Notes: generated by a model not told the origin, from the letters alone. A DNA stretch of 64,000 nucleotides from Sipunculus nudus (GCA_026874595.1 CM049321.1:47829297-47893296), one strand, 5' to 3'; shown: positions 24,480 through 38,437, counted from the stretch's first letter. Numbers and translations: made by a program.

Positions 24480-27400
24480 AAGACTGTGCATAGATGATTG
24501 AATGATTTCTATAATTCTTCCATAAATATACAGTTGAAGAACCTATGTTCTAATGATTCTTTCTCAATCTTGCAGATGTTACACGTTGGCTTTTCAATCA
24601 GTTTTTACAATGAAGCCTTTCATTTTAAGGAATAATTCTATGCATACATTTGAAATGGAAATGTTGTAGCTGAATCCTGTCTATATAAATCATGGCTCGC
24701 CTGATAGCTTTGTTAAAGTCCTCCACTGTCATATGATAGTGCATTTGTCATTGTAAAAGACCTGTGGCCTCTTCATATTTTGATTTTATGAAATGATTGT
24801 ATAACAGTTTACTTTTCCATTTGTTCACATGACTTAGGTTGTTGGATGGGTAATTGTTGGTATCATTATTATCATAATTTAGACGCTTATCTATAATATT
24901 AGCATATAACATAGTTTTCCATGTCTTTGGTATCGAGTGTACAGTGGAGTAATACTCTATAATGTTTGTTTTAATATTATAATGTAAAATCAGTTGCTCC
25001 ATCGACAATACATTTCTTTGCTGTCGTGTATATCATCCAGGAAACATATTCCCGCATTATACTAGTGCGAATAAAACAAAGTCGTGTTATTTGGTAGTGA
25101 CACGTATGGATTATGCCAAATCATTTCGATTCGTACGTCTCCCACGTTTGTGGGGGACATGTTTGTTTGAATCGATTGTATGGCTTTAGAATATCTTTAT
25201 AGAACATTAGAAGTTCATTTGGCAAGGTAAATTAGCATCTACCTCGGAACAACATGAATTTATTGTTGGAGAACGAATCGATTAGTGATCCAAGAGTGGG
25301 TGCTTAGTTGCTGAGAGTACGTTTTACCCAGGAAATTTCAAAGCTATTTTTTTTTGTATTTAAATATGTGTATCAGACCACCTTCGTTAAGTTTTTTAAC
25401 CATCACACTACACTTTCCCATCTTAAAAGTAAATCTCAATCTTCATTTCCTACCCGAAAACCGACCGATGTCGCTTCTGTTTTGTCCATATTGGCTTTTA
25501 AACCTGAATAATGTTCAAATAAGTTAAAAGTATGTAATAATACTTTTGCGGAGGATATATTTTCTACGAAGCACGTGGTGTTATTTGCTAAATGTGAGAT
25601 TTTTATTTCGACACAATATTCTTATTTTTTCTGATATATATATTGCCAGTAATTCAACCGCTAGTATAAAAAATATTGGTGACAGGGACATCCCTGTCTT
25701 ACTCCCCTTTGTGCAGGAGAGAATTATGACATATATCCATTATTCTGTACACAACCATACACATCCTTGTACAGGGTTTCATCCATTAGATGAATTAATT
25801 TGGAATATTGTTAACTTCTAATGCTGATCCCAGGAAGTTTCATTACAGAGTATCAAAAGCGGTGTCAAAATCAATTGTTAATAATATATAAGCCTGTTAG
25901 TTGTGTCAGAAAGGTTTAACGTTTCTTGAATTATGCTTATGTTTTCTCTTATGTACCTGCCGGGGACGAATCCGGTTTGATTTAAGTGAGTAAGTAATTT
26001 AAGAAGGGGTTTAAGTCGATTTGATATGGTTTTAGCTATGATGTTGTAGTCTCAAGGGAGCATAGAGATTGGCCATGAGTTTTTTAATAGTTTTTTTTCT
26101 ATTTTTCTTTATAGGAATTAAGGAGATCCCGCCTCTCCTTTGTTTAATAGAGAAGAAACCCTTTTCATGCGGGTAATTAAGACACTGAATAAATGGTTCA
26201 GTCTGAAAGTCTAAAAGAACAAATAAACTTGACAGTTATAAGCCGTCCGGGCTCTTTTCCCGGTTTAAATTGTTTTAAAGCATATAAGGATTCTTGAGTT
26301 GTAATTCGGGCGGATAATTTACTTAATTCAATATCTGCAAGTTTTGATGTAGTAGACTGATTAAAAATGGCAAGGTACCATTGTTTTTGCTCTTCTTGTT
26401 TTGTAATTTATAAATATTACCAAAGTATCTATGATTCTTGTATTATTTGTCAATTATCAGTTAGGGTTTATTTTCTGTTTCCAATGCGGTTGTTGTTTTT
26501 TTTTATTTATACTGTTTCTCTTTTCTAGTTTCAGAAAATATTTGATGTTCTTTTCTCCTTGTTCATACCAACGTATCCATGGTGTGACAATGGTGCCTTT
26601 TGTTTTCAAATCGTATAAGGTATCTAGTTAAGACTTCAATTGTGTTACATGTAATTGTTATTTTTCATTGTCCGGATATTTATTAACTTTATCAGTAAAT
26701 TCTTTGGTGAGCATTTCTTCTTTTTCTGTCTTTATCTAGTCTGTCTCTTTGAATCCTGAATTGTGTATCCTCTTATCTCGCATTTTATTGCGCCCCAGAC
26801 AGTCTATTTTCCATATGGTTATATTTTTTTCTAGATTTAAAAAATCTAGAATTAATTGTTTTATGTTCTAGACATAATCTTTAAATTTTTTAAAATAGCT
26901 CATTGGTGAACTTATAATAACCCTTACCTCTCTGAGCATCTGATTTACCTTTATAAGTAATATATATAAGGCTATGATCTGAAAAAGGAGGTTTTAAATA
27001 CGATGAAAAAAATATCTGGCACAATACTATTTGTACCTAAAAAGATCTATCTCTGAAGAAATTCTTGGATTAAATTGAACTCTAGTGTATCCCTGTACTG
27101 TAGGATGTAACATCCGCCAGGCATCACAAAGAGAGTATTTCTCCATGAAAAATGATTAAAAAGTTTGCTGCCTGACTCGGTAATTCAACTCGGCCTCCTG
27201 CTTTAGCTAGTTCAAGGTTCAGGGTTTTATTCAAGTAACCTCCAAGTATAATTGTTTCATCAGAGTGCGGTTCCAGATATTCCCCGAGTCTCTCTATAAA
27301 AAGGAAGTTGGTCAGCAAGATGATCTTTAATAGTAAAGTATACATTGCACAACATTAATGGCGTATCATAAAAAAAATCTACAATTGACAGCAGACCATC

Positions 27401-28860
27401 TTATTCCTTTACGCTGTTCGATATAACATTATTTAAATCCTGTGACTACACCATCGCTACTCCCCTACTGCTCCTTGAACCATGATAAGATATAATTTCG
27501 GAACCCAATTCATGTGTCCATATATTTTCATTATTTGTGTTACTGTGAGTCTCTTGTAGGAATGTGACGGATGTTTAATTATTTTAACCAAATGAATGCT
27601 TTCCTTCTTTTGAATTTATTTTGCAGCCCTCTTATATTGAAGCTATTTATGGTGAAATTTGACATTAAGTGTAAATATGTTTTGTACAGGTATCTTGTGG
27701 TGATCATCTCCTCAAGTTGTAGGAGATGATTGAGAGAGGGTATTTAGTGGTGGAATACTGTGGCTGGCTTCATATTCGCGAGGCTGAAATTTTGCGATTT
27801 CTCGATTGTTAATGTTTCGCGAAGGTTTCATTTTCGCGATCTCACCAGAAATAATATCAAAACTTTGGTAAAGTCATACCTGTGTGTATTATAAAATGAA
27901 AATAAGTGATGAGTTTGTGATATTCTTATCATTTTCTGATGAGACGGTACACACAGCACAGTTAGTTCAGTTCAATCTAAGGAAATTTTTTTCCTATACC
28001 TGCATGGTTGTAATTTATTATAAAATTTTTCACTGTTCTAACCTATTCCCTTACAAGTATTGGCTATACTTAATAAGAAGGACATACTCAATTGGCCAAT
28101 TGTTCCCGAGGGTTTTATTTTCTCGATTATTTTCCATTCGTGAATATAGCGAATTTAAACCCTCGCGAACAAAAAGGAATCCACAGTATCAGGCTCCGCT
28201 ATTTGTCAAGAATATAATTGTCAGACTTGGCCTGAGTGTGGCTTAACAGTAATGTTTATTGAAGATAGAAACTTTATAGTTGGAATATTATCAACTGCTT
28301 GGAGTAGATGTGGAGAACTCGGATGTTGCTGCACTTGCCTACTGCCGGGGAGGGTTCGCTCGTAGCTCGACCGCCCAAGAGTTAGGGATTCGGGGATTTG
28401 TGAAAAAGGCCACCTTCGTTTCATGGTCTCGTATGGTAATATTTCCCTCTGTTGTCCAGCAATCTGAGGTCAGTCGCCGTTTCAGTAACCTCGCTTTCTT
28501 TAACATTTGTTTGCGGGTCTGAGTTAAGACTTAACTTATGAAGGTATTTCTCGTTTCAGTGCCATCAAGCTTGAGTTTCATGCGTGCTCATAACATTGTG
28601 GATCGTGCACGGTAGGAGACAAATTTAACAAGGATGGGCCTGGGGTTTTCATTACCCTGTGGTTTCCCTACACGGTGTGATCTATCAAGGTCATTATTGT
28701 CAATATAAATGTTCAGGAATGTTTGAGCCAGGTGTGTAACCTTTTTGTCTGTATTTTCATTTTTTCCTTTCTGGCCAATGGTTTATTTTTCGAAATGAGG
28801 TTCCTCCAGAATATTGTTGCCGATGTCTAATCTGATTTTGGAGTGACTCGATTGTTTTAC
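24480..28860 (-). mobile_element. Old, degraded L1/Tx1-like LINE
   Basis: No long frame survives, but landmarks appear in the right order on the minus strand. ORF1 remnants read HRVGKPQGNENPRPILVKF near 28700..28640; the endonuclease gives SVTFLQE near 27560 and ETIILGGYLN near 27240; the RT gives GKEPG near 26250, GQSLCSLE near 26060, GVRQGCP near 25700 and FILAVELLAI near 25640. A C-terminal frame lies at 25008..24748. GVRQGCP followed by a Phe-x-Leu-x-x-Glu stretch is typical of L1/Tx1 elements. A MITE is inserted at 27756. The element is inactive and older than the LINE on its left. Confidence 0.75.
27756..28188. mobile_element. MITE with about 28-base terminal inverted repeats
   Basis: The left end TACTGTGGCTGGCTTCATAT and the inverted right end TACTGTGGATTCCTTTTTGT match, both continuing into TCGCGAGG. 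TA dinucleotides at 27756..27757 and 28187..28188 fit a TA target duplication as made by Tc1/mariner-type transposases. It has no transposase frame, so it would be non-autonomous. It interrupts the old LINE. Confidence 0.75.
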
Positions 28861-29192
28861 TCAAAGGGGTGAACTGGTCTTCTAGTACACTGACAAGATC
28901 TTCGAGCATTCAAGCAATTTAGCACAGGGTCCGTTCCAAGAGCCTCGGTTAGGTTATGAGTAAATTTTTGGGATTCAAGATGGTGGCCCTCGATATCTGA
29001 TGAAATTATTCATTGAGAATGTGGGTGCGGGTCCAGAATTTCAACGCTGTCATTTGTGTTTCGTTCTTTGGTGTTTGGATGGGTGTTTGATGAGCTGTCA
29101 CCCAAGAACCTTTTGATACTTTTCTTTGGAATGGCACCAGATGTTTTTGTTTGGGACGTACTCGTGCAACCTTTGCCGTCATTATGTCACCT

Positions 29193-32100
29193 ATTGAATG
29201 AATATGAATATATTTTTTATTCTGGTTTAAAGGCATCCGGCCCATAGAACCAATAAAAGTACAACTGATATTGTTTATATATATTTAAACGTTAAAGTAA
29301 CAATATAGTAAATACAAAAATAAATAAATTAAAATAAATAAAGATTATTGCATGCATTTGGTTATACGGAATAGTAGATAACAATGAGATTTAGTGTATT
29401 TTTAAAAATAAATAACAATTATAATAATAATGTTAACAATAAAAAAAGAGTGTTGGAATGATACCATAATACACTCCAAATACCCCTAATGCAAGCAGTA
29501 CACAAAGAAAGTGCAAAGCATATAAAATACATAAAAACAATTAATACAATGCACATAACCCAACTGTAATAAGAAAAGAAAAAAAGATAATAAAAATGAT
29601 CCTATGATACTATATTACACTTGAAAGAACCCAATACAAGTAGTACAAATGACAGTGCAAATTAATACAAAATACATAATACAAATTTAAAAGGGAAAAA
29701 GGAGAAAAAAAAGAAAAAAACATACAAATAAAGAGAACTAAAGCAATTGCATCACAATATTATTTACAAGATCCTTAAACAAAAATTGAAAATTAAAAAA
29801 AAATTAATAACACAGAATATGTAACAGCAATTTACACACAATGGACAAACATGCTTAAAACTAAGTTTATATTCATAAAGAACTGTACGTATGAGAATAA
29901 TAATTAAGTATATAATTATTTCTTATTTGCAGATGAAAAATACATTTTAGAGCAAACATATCATGATACAAATTAAACATTTATAATATAATATAATATA
30001 ATATAATATGTTCATCTGTTTTGAAAATATTCATCTGTGACTTACTGGACATACAAACATTTTGCATCCGTTATTTATATTCATGTATTAGCAACCATTT
30101 TACAGGAACATTAACAATGATAGATGTATTATCTTAAAGTAAAGGTTCTACTCCTTTAACACAAAAGTTCCCTTGCAGATTGGCATGCTACAATATTTCA
30201 TGTTTTATTACACTAACTGAGCCGGGTGCAAGTTTATTTTCATTTATGCACACGAGTAAGCATAAAGTTTCAGAAATAAATATATAAATAAAGGCAGTAT
30301 AACTTTAACATATTGGGTATGTTATAAGTCCCTTTAATAAATTTCTTGGTCTATATAGATTTTTCTTTTCTCAGTTGCCCAATAAACATATGAAGCCAGA
30401 CTGTTTATAACTTGTTTGTTACTGCTGGACATCAGCCATGTAAAGTTATCCATACCAGCTCCTGTTGTTTCATTTTTTTATATATTTTCTCCTGATAGTA
30501 TTGTATAATCCGCTTTCCATAATAAAATATTTATTAAAATGATATAACGATAACACCTTTATTGAAAAAATATATGTGCATAACCGGTTTTCTCTTGGTA
30601 TATTAATGTCTTCTCACAAATTCCACTTCTAATTCATGTACTGAACATCTGTCCCTAGCCAGGTAAAGTATATTCCTTTTTTTGGGGTATACATGTTAAG
30701 TATTTTCCAGTACTGAGTTAAAATGCTCATATGTTTTAAGGCTCGTGTTATTAGCTATTCGCTGGTGCAATTCCTGTATACCAACGTCCCTTATTCTTTG
30801 AATTCTCGAATACATTTATTACAATCGCCTACATCCTAAAAAATCCACACATACCCAAATTCATATCTGTAAATAATTCCTTTTACCTAAGTCGCCCAGT
30901 AAATCTTCAAAATGAGTTCATTTGATACATGCAATAATATGCTTGTTTTGGTAAACGTTTGTTTTGCATATGTAATATTTTCACCCAGAAAACCTGCCAT
31001 ATTCACCTAACACAACCGGGTTAGGAGCCGCTGAATTACAAAATTTATTTTGTACCCCCTCTATTTCCTCACAGTCATTCCATCCCCATATTTCACTGCC
31101 ATATAACAGTACTGACCTCACCATCAAATTTAACATATAAAACAGTTGTTGCGGAGTAACATATTTGCATTTCAGCCAGTATCTTTTTATTATCCCAGCT
31201 GCTTTCTGTGCCTGATTTACCTGGTATTTTTGAGATACTGTCCATTTTCCAAAACTTGTGTATATTGTCCCAAGGTTTTTATAATGACTTGTCACCTGGA
31301 TGTCATTTCCCATAAATTTCCACCTTTTATTATTTTTAACCCTGTAATCATTCCTAAAGACCATGGCTTTTGTTTTACTCAGATTTACTTTCATACCATA
31401 ATTCAGACAGAATTTTTCTAGAATTTTCTTTATGCTTTTGTAACTCAACAACCGTATCGCCAAACAGCACTATATCATCTGCATACATTAAAAAGACAGA
31501 TTTGGCATTCCTTGTGATAAGAATATCCCCCTATTATTAAATTGTTTAACTTCCACGTGCCTCTCCTGATATTTTTCATTGTGCGCCACATTTCATTGTT
31601 GGTATGACAAGATATAAATTGTCCTGTTGTTTTCTTTTCATACAGTTCATTTTTTTATTTACAGGTTTCTATTAAAGAGTCCCTTCTTTCTTTTATAGTC
31701 AATAAAATCATTTTTGCTATCAGTCAATTTAGAATTATTAAAAGCTTTATATTTTGCTAGTCTTGCTGACTCGCATGCCACTTTCCACCATCTTCGTTGT
31801 TTGATACACTTCCTTTTAGTGTTGGACTTCTATATAAATGTATTTTCTGCAAAGTGCTGCATCATTTTTGCTGATATTTCAGCAGCCTTATTAGGATCAT
31901 TGTTAACAATACCGTAAAAACACTAAACATTTCTTTAACTGTGTTATCTTTATCCCAACAGTAATGATTAGATTTTCTGTTTCTATACCGTACCCATATA
32001 ATTTCTTCCTTTTCATCCAAATTGATAAATGAATTTGTATTTGTTGTAATTACCATTTCTGCTGCCACTGGAAAATGATCTAACATATTCATATTTAAAA

Positions 32101-33190
32101 TTGTGTGTTTATAAATTTAGAGTATAACCTGGAACTAACAATTATATAATCAATTTGGCTCTTGGCTATAGATGAACAATATGTGTATTCACCTTGCATA
32201 TCTGGATTGATACGACCATTTAAAATTCTCAAGTTGAGCACTTTGCATAACTCCTGCAGTGATTTGCCAAATAATTGACTGTTTGATCCTTACCATTTCT
32301 CTTAATTTAAAATTATTTAGGTATTCAGATATTCCTAAATATTTAATATCATCATCTCTCAGATAGTCTTGCAAATATCCAATTCTGGCGTTAAATTCCC
32401 CCATCATTATCATTTCCAAATTTTCATATTTACATAACAATTCAGATATAATATATTCTAGTCTCATCAAAAACGCTGTATACAGCTCAATGTTCAGGTG
32501 CAATATATACAGACAATAATAAAACATCTTTCAACAGCCCCAGTCGATCCCCTTTTAAAATAAATATTAACATATCTGTATACCTGGTTATGACAGTCTT
32601 AATATAATCTTTGTACTAGTTTTTCACATAAACCATTTTACCCCCACTTTTTATATTTATACACCTCACTGCGGAATAGCCGGTATACCCATAGAATGAG
32701 CTCCTAAATTCTTGTGAATTTTCTGCCCATGTTTCAACAACTGTGATCACATCATTATTTAAAATAAGATGCCTCAATTCATTTTGCCATATATGTTATC
32801 TGAGACCATTTGCATTCCAGGTAAGTAACCTGAAAGGTATCTTATCAACATGATTACTTACTGCTGTAGAACCTCTCTTAACTAATGTATTAGTCAAAAA
32901 CTCACCACGTTTTGTTGATTCTATGTTAGTAGATTGGCCGCCAGCTCTGGGTCCCCTGTTTAATGTTTTAGTAAGAGTGCAAGACTGTGCGCTGTGCAGA
33001 AAGGTCAGTGAATAACCTGAACACATGAGACAGAAACATAATTACTATCACCATCATTATAAAGATGTAATTAATTGTCAGCATCAGTAATACCATTACC
33101 ATTATTCACTGCTAATTTCAAACTAATAACAGTATTACAAAGATTTGAAACATTTTGGTTATTGTTATTAGCACATAGAAGATATTATGC
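29193..33190 (-). mobile_element. Second LINE copy, 5'-truncated with the 850-base RT deletion
   Basis: Same family as 18190..24430. The 3' region (29193..30300) matches that copy, including the terminal TGAATGAATATG motif. ORF2 pieces on the minus strand include frames 31463..30981 (KFCLNYGMKVNLSKTKAMVF), 32092..31862, 32527..32189 (GEFNARIGYLQDYL) and 33026..32796 (SAQSCTLTKTLNRG). ORF1 is absent. It shares its truncation point and internal deletion with 5735..7650, so the two are one insertion copied by segmental duplication. Confidence 0.85.
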
Positions 33191-33910
33191 ATAGTGTGTT
33201 ACAAACCGTGCAGTTAAAATAAGCAACTGTAATCATTTATTTTCGTCCAGATGAGAAACGCAGCAAACATGTTAACAGTAAAGCTAACGTATAATTATGT
33301 CACACGCACACTACATATATGACAAAACAGACCAATTTTAAGGAAAATGTACAAATTTTCCTGCGGTGATAATTACACAGACAGATCATTATCAATAATA
33401 TTCGCAATTACACGAGGTTATTACATCAATTGAAATGACAACGCTCTTCCTTGTTTGTGCAATGATTTACATTAATTTATTATCTTGTAACATAATACGT
33501 ACCACTTTAACCTTACATGTCACGAAATGTCACCAGTATTTGTGACGGAAATAGCCATAGCAGAGATATCTAACTAGTCATAATGTTAACAAATGTATGC
33601 AGACATTATATTATAATTTCTTCTATCTTGACCTTCAACCACGTAAAATGGATCCAGTAAAAAGAGTATCCATATGTTTTATCACATTCTGATTATTATC
33701 TTGGAATATGCTTTGGAGAAAATAATTTAATAGCAACGGTAATGCTAGTATCTGTCATTACAAATTACTAATGTTGTTTGGTGCATGTATTTATAAATTA
33801 AATTTCGTTTACAAGGAAGTATCTATTTTGCACGGGAAACTTCCGTCTCTCGTTCATTTATCTCATATGCATGCTTGAAAAAGAGTCAGTTTCAGGCTTT
33901 ATGTGGAGTG
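33191..33910 (+). promoter_or_regulatory. Conserved 5' flank of the intact lectin gene
   Basis: No coding sequence. Near-identical to 7656..8376. Conserved blocks include ATTCGCAATTACACGAGG at about 33405 and CATATGCATGCTTGA near 33866. TCAGTTTCAGG at 33886 is an initiator-like candidate 25 bases before the ATG. TATA is weak (TTTATCTCATA). Confidence 0.5.
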
Positions 33911-36900
33911 ATGCATCATGTGTTGTGGTTCACTGTGTTACTCGATGTGTTGTTGTCTTGTTTTGCAAAAAGCGGTATCATTTATTTCAATACCCTTATC
34001 ATTATGCTTGTAAGTTTTAAGACCATAGTGCCGTAGAGACACGTAATATACAAATCGGACATTGTCAGTATATGTTTCAGATGCCATTGCTTACGAGGCA
34101 AGAAACTTCACTATGGCTGAAGAAACATGTAGACTGGTGAACAAAACATTACCCCATGGACATCACATGAACTTCCCATTAGAAGAGAAAAAGTACTGGC
34201 TTTCGTTTAGAAAGAAGAGTTTCAATTGGACATTTATTGATCAAGATTCAGGTAAAGTTGTTTTAAAATTATTATAATGTCTTCCAAATGCTTGTCTTTG
34301 TAAAATGAACAATAGGAACTTATATCTTCTAAACTCATATTTGATGTTGAGGCGAACATGATCGTCAGTTAGTAACAGTAGTAGGTAAACAGAGAATTTA
34401 ATTATGCATTTTCTTAAGTTTAATGCACATATTGATATCAGGGTATGCAAGATCTAGATCCATAGGTTAACCGTAAAGCTCTGAATATAAACAATATAAA
34501 ATAGTTAGCATCATATGAGAAGTAAAATTAAGGGACTCTTTCCGTATGCCTGGATTCTTCAGATTTTGTAAGATGTCTAAGCAACAATTGTTTAAGTCTA
34601 ATCAGGAATATTCACCACACCATTTGGCAATGAGTATTATAATCATTTCTTGTCTGTTTTCTCAGGTAAAACTATAATTAGGATTTTAGTTACTGGGCCT
34701 GCCAAATAAAGTACTGCAGCTATAAGCAATTCTTCTTAAAATATATAAATAATTGATTCATGTTATTTCACTTAATCCTTAAATGAGAATTTGAAGCAAT
34801 ACAACTGACTGTCAGTTTAAATGACTGTTCGACAAAGTCATATTTATTTATTCTTTCAGGCGTCGTGCCGATCACCAAAGCTGAAGGTGACTGTGCATAC
34901 ATCCTTTACAGTCATATATATTCGACCTCTTGTTATCAGGAACTAGAATATGCTTGTATGTCCAAAGGTTGGTTGTTGCAGCAGAAGTAATTTTAACAGT
35001 AAACCGCTTATTTCGTACACAAACATAACCAGTACTATTCTTAGACATTAAATGAAACCGCCAGACGTTCTACCGCTTCGCTAATATAGCAAGCTTCACT
35101 AGCGAGGCCAGTAGGAAAGTTTTTGTGTGTCCGGTTACATTCATCCCATCTCTGAGGACGTTCTGTCCCCCAGAACGTGGGATCGACCTGGGGGTCACAC
35201 ACGTGAACTGGGTGGGGCCTCATGCCACGACACCAACTCCCCAGATCCCACCGCTGCCACCATTAGTAACGGGTGAAAATAGAAACCAGGTCCGAATGTG
35301 GGTTTGAACCTGTAACCTGTGACACACAAGTCAGACGATCTACCGCCTAGCTAATAAAGCAAGCTTTACTAGCGAGGCCAGTAGGAACGCTTTTGTGTGT
35401 CCGGTTACATTTATATTCGAGGAAATATTATTATGATGTAGTTCACCGCGGGCAATGATGTATAAATCATGCTTTTTGATGGAACACACATGCTGTGACA
35501 CGTTTTCACATTTTTTGGGATCCAGGATCCTGTATTCCTTGTCACGGAGGAACATGCAGTCAGACAACTGATGCCTGTGTACGTTTTATATTAGAGAAGG
35601 TCAATTGGTACAGAGCTTACCATTTGTGTAAAATCTTAGGTTGGGACATGTTAATCCCTAACGTAACATCTTTGAGATCCCAAATGCACGGACACTCATA
35701 TTGGATAGGTCTCCGAAAGTCCGCATGGTTTCACGATGGTCAGCCAGGTAATTATCTTATATTTTATTTGCCGTGAAGATATAATTTACTATCCTATATG
35801 TCTTTCCAGATTAGAATTTAACCTTTTATCTGTATTAAATACATCTCCCTGAAATAAAATTTAATAAAATCTTCATATTTTTTCCATACTCATTTAATAT
35901 TTAAATTTGATTTAATCTGTTTTTGTTTGGGATACTGTGCATAAGTGTCTTCATAATGTTTAAATTTTTAAAAAAATATTTACAAAATCTTCTTATTTGA
36001 AAAATAAAGTTGTTTGTATAGATTTTGTTTGTCGAGTTTCACAGCGAATAGCAGTATAAGAATGTTACGGTTCTACTGCAGTGAGAAATTTTGAAGAATC
36101 AAAATGGGTATCAGCAGGGAAAGGATACGAAAACAGCAGCGCCACCTGTGCTGTAACTAATAAAACATTTTGGGAACCCGTTCCATGTGATTCTTTCTAC
36201 GAAACAATTTGTATCGGCAGTGGTGAATATCATTTATTTTATGGAAAAACCTCTTAATTATGATCTATATTACTAAAACTAATAAATTATTTTCTTTTTT
36301 TTAACCTAACAAAATATAATAATTTTAATCGGCTTGCCTCAAATTAGCTGGCGTAAAAAAGGTAGCAGTTTTGAAGTAACATTCAAAAGGGTAAATCTAC
36401 GGGCTGCGGGTTGGTCGCATTTTGGAGTGGCTTTATTGAAATTTGAACTTTACATCGGAAACGACCACTTTCATCATGATAAACTCTCTTCTTAAAAGGC
36501 AGGGGAAGGGAATCTGTCTCTCTTTATAAATAAAAGTGTGCCAGTGAGTGTCTGTTAGAGAACCATAATAAATTAACCAAAACAACCAAATAGTAGAACC
36601 GCACTATTATGGAAACTTTGGGTACAAGGCAAACAGGTCTTTTTGGGAATGTTCCTATTTGTAACAGTCTTACCTTGAACATTCCTAGCTTGGAACATGA
36701 AACGCCTTGAAGTTTGTGTCAACAAAAGGTTTTGCGTGATGAGCAGTCAGGGTTATGAATGTGTATGGTGCGTGGTTACAATAAACTTGAACAATGCCAA
36801 ATGAGGTATGAGCACATTTAGAATTAACCAGCACATAAATTGGACCTGTCAGAAAAGACCAATATGTTATGAAGATAAATAGTGAGCTGAAATCCCGCAT

Positions 36901-38437
36901 TTTTGGGAAAGGTAACACTTTCAGTAGATAACCGGTGCTCAGTTAACAGCTATATAGGCAATTATGAATACCTTCATCAACCGCGCAGAACGGTAAGCAA
37001 ATTGGAGCCGCGAATCAATCAACTGTCATCTTCGAGCTATTTAGTTTGGGCGCAATTACAGTCCCAGGAAAATATAAATACATTATCTTGCCGCTTCAAG
37101 TTCCCATTGTATTTTTTTTCTGATGGTCTAGTCACAAGAATACAATGTTGTGAGTTATTTAAGTCATGCAGCATCACGAATTAATGTTGAAACAGTGTAA
37201 ACCTGCCCTAAATTTTGTTAAACGAAACAAGATTCTTAAAGAATATTTATTTTTGCAAGTTCCTTATTATCTTCAATAATTATGAAGGATATTAAGAATG
37301 GTTCACATGAATATAACACCAGCAGTTTTCATGTAACAGAATTGTATTGGAAATGTAAGCTTACTCTCAAATGTCCTATAATATATTATGAAATTCGAAT
37401 TTTCAGAGGAAAATAATAGCACAACCACGAACATTTTATCTACAGCAGCGTCGTTTTCGCTAAGTAAACCCGACTCAACATCTGAAGCCATATATGAAAC
37501 AGGTGAGATGCTTGTTCCAGGAACTACATATACCTAGACAAATATTTAAGAGTATTTTACGCTGATCTTCCAGTTTAATATTTACCATTTTAGATTTTCT
37601 TTTTGTGCATGCTATCCTCATACAACTATTGGTTATATTATCAATCCGGTGTGAATGGCTTTTCATCATTTGTGGAAGCTTGCTACACATTAATCTTTGC
37701 CAGCAGGTGCAATGCCGTCGGCAATTATTACTTTGGGAATTTTAGCAGGGATCGGGTTACTTGCGATAACGTCAATATTTTTTTGGATGACTGTAAGACG
37801 TATTAAACCAAAAGAAAGGTTAGAAAACCTTGGTTTATGTGAATCTTCTTTTGTATCATCTATTTTATTTTTATTTTTTTGCATGCAATCTCTACTTCTT
37901 TTAAGAGACTTTAACGTTAAGCATCATTTCCGTGAAAGCCTGCCGAGTTCCTTTTTTTTCCTTTCAAGCATCAAAAGCGGTTCGTAAATGCAACAGTTTT
38001 TATAATCCAAGAAGTACTAACGAAATTAAAATTTCAATAATATACTTAGTGCAACTTATGTGTCATTAAACTATCAAAACAGGTACCCTGGGTACCGGAG
38101 TACTATTCCAGACCTCCAGCAGCAGAACATACCCTTGTCACATTTCAGCATGGAAACACCAGGCGTGGGAGCCATATATTCAGAGATTGATGAGAGGTTC
38201 GTTGAACAAAGGAGGGGATCACTCGCTCATGGCTGCTTCAGAGTTGACCTAGAACCAGTTAGGACTTCATTATTAAGTTCTACATCAGTGGAGACGTCGG
38301 ATGACTCATACACTGTAATGTCGTCATCGAGTTCAACAGGAACAATCATTGTGCAAAACCCAGTGTATGAATGCGGACAGTTTACTGATGTTAACAAGAT
38401 GGACCTCCTACCTGCCCCTAGATCAAAGAGTGCTTGA
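33911..38437 (+). CDS. Lectin unit 3: intact two-CTLD transmembrane receptor, 422 aa
   Basis: Eight exons join without a stop: 33911..33974, 34081..34251, 34860..34967, 35526..35747, 36082..36222, 37407..37502, 37707..37818, 38083..38437. The first six introns are phase 1, the last phase 2. Layout: signal peptide (about 1..20, MHHVLWFTVL), CTLD1 (22..114; Cys 38, 90, 103, 111), a CIPCHGGTC linker (117..125), CTLD2 (132..235; Cys 149, 211, 224, 232), Ser/Thr stalk (236..267), membrane helix (273..297) stopped by RRIKPKER, and a tail to 422. The usual calcium and sugar motifs are degraded: the EPN/QPD position reads QPV and WND reads WEP, so calcium-independent ligand binding is likely. Tail motifs are YSEI (337), YTVM (381) and NPVY (400). 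An immune or cell-adhesion receptor is plausible; the ligand is unknown. Confidence 0.85.
35063..35411 (-). mobile_element. tRNA-derived SINE in intron 3 of the intact lectin gene
   Basis: Same element, orientation and intron position as 9527..9874, including the flanking 80-base direct repeat. The B box, read on the minus strand, is GGTTCAAACCC at 35299..35309. Shared position shows it was inserted before units 1 and 3 separated. Confidence 0.75.

Noticed and set aside
27884-28246. 120-codon plus-strand frame
   Set aside because: It lies inside the MITE and its right end, with no protein features.
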